This document shows positions 61,297-64,000 of a stretch of DNA of 64,000 nt, piece after piece (the first letter of the stretch is position 1; every line of letters starts with the position of its first letter). The position numbers and the translations under genes were made by a program. The notes beneath the pieces were generated by a model. The model saw only the letters and a program-made list of their open reading frames with translations. It searched no databases and was not told the DNA's origin. Source of the DNA: Flavobacteriales bacterium UBA952. Lineage in GTDB: Bacteria; Bacteroidota; Bacteroidia; Flavobacteriales_D; Crocinitomicaceae. The stretch lies in NCBI GenBank assembly GCA_905182495.1, contig CAJJBU010000003.1:186001-250000 (forward strand), given 5' to 3'.

Positions 61297-62115
61297 ATGA
61301 ATTTAAGGCCAAGCATTATGTTCGTTGTTCTTGCGGCAGGTTTATATGCCTTCACGCAAAACCAAGAAACGGAAAAAGAAGAAACTGTTCCTTTAAGGAA
61401 ACTGAAGCAAACCGCCTTTAAAAAAGGAGAGTTCTTACGTTATGACGTCTCTTATGGGTTTTTCGATGCTGCAAAAGCAAGCTTAGAGATCGCTGATGTC
61501 TCAACGGAAATAAATGGACGAAACACCATGCATATTGTCGGGAAAGGAATGTCTGCAGGTGCTCTTAGCTGGTTTTTTAAAGTAGAGGACAAATACGAAA
61601 CCTACATTGATGAAGAAGCTATTTTACCCTGGAAATTCGTTCGGCATGTTCGTGAAGGCGGCTATGAATTGGACCGAGATCTTAACTTCGATCACTACGC
61701 CAATAAAGTCAGTGTTTCTCAAAATGGCACAAAGCATTATAAGGTAGCGCCAAACACCCAAGATTTACTATCTGCTTTCTATTATGCCCGAACACTTGAT
61801 TTGCAAAATGCCAAAATCGGTCAGGAATTCATTATTAATACTTTTTTCGATAACGAGATGTATCCGTTAAAATTTAAGTTTTTAGGAAAAGAAGAGGTGG
61901 AAACAGAACTGGGTGTGTTCAATTGCTTAAAGTTTCGCCCAATGGTTGAAAAAGGAAGGGTTTTTAAAGAAGAAGAAGACATGACCTTGTGGGTCAGTGA
62001 TGATGCCAACAAAGTTCCCATTCGGGTGAAATCTGATCTTTTGGTGGGGTCCATTGAGATGGATTTGGTAGAATATAAAAATCTATGTAGCCCCCTCAAT
62101 AATATAGCTCATTAA
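61297..62115 (+). CDS. DUF3108 family exported protein
   Basis: 272 residues. N-terminal hydrophobic segment (~7-20) acting as signal or anchor; the mature region starts with FKKGEFLRYDVSYGFFDAAKASLEI, the DUF3108 opening, then SWFFKVEDKYETYID and LWVSDDANKVPIRVKSDL. It is a periplasmic beta-barrel-like domain of unknown function, often seen in Bacteroidota. It converges with the thioredoxin-like gene (14 bp between stops). Confidence 0.87.
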   Translation: MNLRPSIMFVVLAAGLYAFTQNQETEKEETVPLRKLKQTAFKKGEFLRYDVSYGFFDAAKASLEIADVSTEINGRNTMHIVGKGMSAGALSWFFKVEDKYETYIDEEAILPWKFVRHVREGGYELDRDLNFDHYANKVSVSQNGTKHYKVAPNTQDLLSAFYYARTLDLQNAKIGQEFIINTFFDNEMYPLKFKFLGKEEVETELGVFNCLKFRPMVEKGRVFKEEEDMTLWVSDDANKVPIRVKSDLLVGSIEMDLVEYKNLCSPLNNIAH

Positions 62116-62129
62116 AAGAATAAATAGGA

Positions 62130-62531
62130 TTACAATAGGTTTTGTATAGCTGTTTTTATGGTCTCGGCCGAGTGACCTCCCCCTAGGAACCTTTCGACCT
62201 CAGATCCATCATTATAGATAATAATCGTTGGGAATCCTTCCACCGCGTGCGCATTGACAATCTCGGGATAATCTTCATACTCTACCTCTCCAAAAAAAAC
62301 AGAAGTCAAATCAATATCCATTGCTACTTCGCTAACTGCGGGTCGCTGAGCCTGACAAACGCTGCACCAACTGGCGTGAAAAAAGACCATCGAGACTCCT
62401 GACTCTAGTTCAGATGTCATTTGAGAAAGCGTAGTGATGACCTGTAAGCCCTCAATAGGTTCACTTTGCACGTCTTCCTTTTTACATGAAAAAAGAGCTG
62501 TAACAATTAAAATAAAGAGTAGGTTTTTCAT
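62130..62531 (-). CDS. thioredoxin-fold lipoprotein
   Basis: 133 residues with a lipobox FSC (~16) and a thioredoxin domain. The redox motif is WCSVC (~54-58), followed by the cis-Pro region EGFPTIIIY and an F..GGG loop. CSVC is unusual compared with CGPC or CPPC and may give a distinct redox potential. It would act on disulfides in the periplasm; no partner gene is adjacent. Confidence 0.88.
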   Translation of the reverse strand: MKNLLFILIVTALFSCKKEDVQSEPIEGLQVITTLSQMTSELESGVSMVFFHASWCSVCQAQRPAVSEVAMDIDLTSVFFGEVEYEDYPEIVNAHAVEGFPTIIIYNDGSEVERFLGGGHSAETIKTAIQNLL

Positions 62532-62891
62532 GGTTTAAAATTTAATAAATAACAAAAGAAATCAATATGCTAATAACGAACAATTATTTGAAAAATTGTA
62601 AAAAGATAATTTCATAAATTAAACTTTGAAATTAAGCAACATCTATTTGAAGCAAATACGCTTTTACAATTAACGTAGAAAAGCTCGTAGAGAAAATTAT
62701 ATCAACTAAAGATGAACCTCCGGGTTTTTAAGTGTTACAGACAACTCAAAGAGAAGTGGAAAAAACAAATCTTTTGTAGGATCAAAAACAGTAATTGAAC
62801 GACTTTTTAAGTGCTCCGTTTTCTTAAAATAAAAGCGCATAAAAAAAGTGACAAACTCGTTCGCCACTTTTATTCTTGTAAATTAAAATTT
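62532..62891. other. gap without a recognised gene
   Basis: The 360 bp between the thioredoxin-like gene and the lipoprotein at 62892 are AT-rich. I see only the terminator near 62841-62870 and a small TATTTG-AAG-CAAATA inverted repeat at 62644-62658. No ORF with coding character was found on either strand. Confidence 0.6.
62841..62870 (-). terminator. terminator downstream of the small lipoprotein at 62892
   Basis: On the minus strand AAAGTGGCGAAC pairs with GTTTGTCACTTT through a 12-bp stem with two G-T pairs, followed by a T-run (TTTTTTT). Confidence 0.7.
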
Positions 62892-63455
62892 CTATCTATC
62901 CGTCAAAATTTTAAACGACTCGATGTTACTAACAGCATCCTTTGTCGCTGAAGCATCCACCTCCCATGAGCCCTCTTTGTTTTTAGCACCTGTGAAGGTA
63001 AACATGGCCTTACTTCCTGGTTCACCCATCATGAAATCAAGAAATTGACTCCCATCACTATCATCAGTTCTCATCTCTCCACCCATTACAGTAGACATCT
63101 CTATCGTTTTTCCATTCTCATCTAAAGCTGTCGCCGAAACGAAAACTTGATTGTATTTCGCTTTACCCGTGAAGGTTTTAACGACTTCGAATTCGCAAGA
63201 AACCTCAAGGCCTCCATTTGAACCAATAACTAACTCAGCCTCTGCGTCATCCGTCAACTTAAAAAATCCTTTATCCATATTGGATATTTTAAAGCTTGCA
63301 TGAGGTATTTTTCTGTTTTCCACTTTCTCCACCAATGCAGCAGTTTCAGAGCTGTTTGTTTCAGAAGCTTCAGTTTGAGCATTTTCTGATGAATCACCAC
63401 ATGAACCTAAAACAAGTGGCATAATTAATAATGTTGTAATAAAATTTCTTTTCAT
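62892..63455 (-). CDS. lipoprotein of unknown function
   Basis: 187 residues with a lipobox LGSC (~19) followed by a Glu/Thr/Ser-rich linker and a beta-rich domain of ~140 residues (EFEVVKTFTGKAKYNQVFVSATALDENG). No close domain recognised. A terminator lies just downstream. Confidence 0.72.
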   Translation of the reverse strand: MKRNFITTLLIMPLVLGSCGDSSENAQTEASETNSSETAALVEKVENRKIPHASFKISNMDKGFFKLTDDAEAELVIGSNGGLEVSCEFEVVKTFTGKAKYNQVFVSATALDENGKTIEMSTVMGGEMRTDDSDGSQFLDFMMGEPGSKAMFTFTGAKNKEGSWEVDASATKDAVSNIESFKILTDR

Positions 63456-63623
63456 AATCTATTTTTTCACAATTATAATGAGTATTGATAAACTATTTGA
63501 TACAAATTTGATACAAGTGAGCAGGGGGAATCAGGCTGCTATAACTATGGAAACTAAGTTACAAAGGCATTGAGAGCGAAGGCTTGGTATATGCAACACT
63601 GCCAATGCTTTACAGCGTTTGAA

Positions 63624-63657
63624 AACAAAAAAAGGAGACTCTCGTGAAAAAGTCTCC
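63624..63657 (-). terminator. Rho-independent terminator of tRNA-Leu
   Basis: On the minus strand GGAGACT, a 10-nt loop and AGTCTCC are followed by TTTTTTTG, just 3' of the tRNA. Confidence 0.85.
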
Positions 63658-63664
63658 TCTCTAG

Positions 63665-63746
63665 TACCCGAGGCCGGAATCGAACCGGCACACCCGAAAG
63701 TACAGGATTTTGAATCCAGCGCGTCTACCAGTTCCGCCACTCGGGC
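63665..63746 (-). tRNA. tRNA-Leu (anticodon CAA)
   Basis: The 82-nt minus-strand gene starts GCCCGAGTGGCGGAACTGG. Acceptor stem GCCCGAG/CTCGGGT with discriminator A, D-arm with GGTAGACGCG, anticodon loop TTCAAAA giving CAA, and T-arm GGTTCGATTCC. The anticodon stem has one U-U mismatch. A TATTTTTG -7 box lies at 63771-63764. Confidence 0.93.
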
Positions 63747-63763
63747 AAATTGTATTCGGAGGA

Positions 63764-63771
63764 CAAAAATA
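63764..63771 (-). promoter_or_regulatory. predicted -7 box (TATTTTTG) of tRNA-Leu
   Basis: A TAnnTTTG match 17 nt before the tRNA 5' end on the minus strand; no TTG at the right distance. Confidence 0.4.
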
Positions 63772-63802
63772 GGGATTTTTTAGTTTTAAAAAAGGCCTTG
63801 GC

Positions 63803-64000
63803 TTAAATTTCGCTCTCTTGGATCATTTTAATGGCCTGCTCAACAGTTAGCGCATCTTTGATATCAAAGTCTCCAGAGGCTGTTCGACGCAATTCAACGA
63901 GCGTTCCTCCACTCTTAAGCGCTCGTCCAAAGTCAGCCGCAATAGATCGGATATAGGTGCCCTTAGAGCACTTGATGGAGAAATGAAGATTGGGCAATTC
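63803..64000 (-). CDS. truB: tRNA pseudouridine synthase B, C-terminal part (cut by window edge)
   Basis: The last 66 codons of TruB, which makes pseudouridine-55 in the T-loop of all elongator tRNAs. Conserved CSKGTYIRSIAADFGRALKSGG, then LVELRRTASGDFDI, is the family's C-terminal core. The gene enters from the right edge; its start and catalytic Asp are outside the window. Confidence 0.93.
   Translation of the reverse strand, partial: ELPNLHFSIKCSKGTYIRSIAADFGRALKSGGTLVELRRTASGDFDIKDALTVEQAIKMIQESEI

Noticed and set aside
63531..63740. Minus-strand reading frame of ~69 codons ending in small hydrophobic stretch
   Set aside because: It overlaps the tRNA-Leu gene and the terminator; the apparent N-terminal sequence is just the translated tRNA.
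1..64000. CRISPR arrays, transposases, phage genes, restriction systems
   Set aside because: Looked for direct-repeat arrays, terminal repeats, integrase and transposase motifs; none found.

Overview
The window reads as chromosomal DNA of a Bacteroidota bacterium, most likely an AT-rich, probably marine member of the Flavobacteriales. This rests on several secreted proteins ending in type IX secretion (T9SS) sorting domains, one 'gliding motility-associated' C-terminal domain, many relaxed-lipobox lipoproteins, DUF4286, DUF4421 and DUF4197 proteins, no Shine-Dalgarno pattern, and repeated TAnnTTTG boxes just upstream of start codons. Genus assignment is inference. No phage, insertion sequence, CRISPR array or classical defence island was seen. 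Most of the window is core genome with lineage-specific secreted proteins between housekeeping operons.

Layout. 1-2.6 kb: a MoxR-type AAA+ ATPase with its VWA partner. 2.7-9.9 kb: secreted and small proteins, including a leucine-rich-repeat (LRR) protein with a remnant of a paralogue beside it, a transglutaminase-like protein, a thioesterase, a Cys-rich micro-ORF and a MORN/zinc-finger protein. 9.9-14 kb: mnmE, then a diheme MauG/MbnH-like peroxidase, its MbnP-like partner and a methyltransferase in tight overlap. 14.1-19.8 kb: a frameshifted oligopeptidase B, DUF4421, GH16 and an aldehyde dehydrogenase. 19.9-24.4 kb: MazG-like, a degenerate DEAD-box protein, GNAT, and an ExbB/unknown/ExbD/ExbD operon. 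24.6-31.7 kb: tRNA-Ser, mgtE, a secreted superoxide dismutase with a C-terminal extension, a 1354-residue T9SS protein and yraN. 31.8-39.9 kb: hutI, a frameshifted AddB-like PD-(D/E)XK protein, LysE, a MORN protein, rsmA and DUF4286. 40-48.6 kb: nadD-gmk-yicC-HEAT operon, an OmpA lipoprotein, a choice-of-anchor L/PKD protein, and two YceI proteins with a membrane protein. 48.9-53.4 kb: cysS, an HTH-like regulator candidate divergent from three tandem paralogous lipoproteins. 53.9-56.7 kb: two multicopper-oxidase-like proteins and a T9SS protein. 56.7-64 kb: small secreted proteins, endonuclease I, DUF3108, a thioredoxin lipoprotein, tRNA-Leu and the 3' part of truB.

Most unusual points: (i) three secreted proteins share a non-canonical C-terminal tail ending in a 'PLIY[VI]Y.D.S' block; (ii) an MbnP/MbnH-like pair is translationally coupled to a methyltransferase with no methanobactin genes visible; (iii) three small lipoproteins each have their own terminator, two share a duplicated upstream element, and they lie opposite a lineage-specific regulator; (iv) a two-gene multicopper oxidase has copper motifs divided between the proteins; (v) a 34-residue Cys-rich reading frame lacks a normal start codon; (vi) an orphan terminator implies a small transcript upstream of cysS; (vii) a perfect hairpin abuts a GTG start. 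Two genes carry single-base frameshifts, which may be real or assembly errors.
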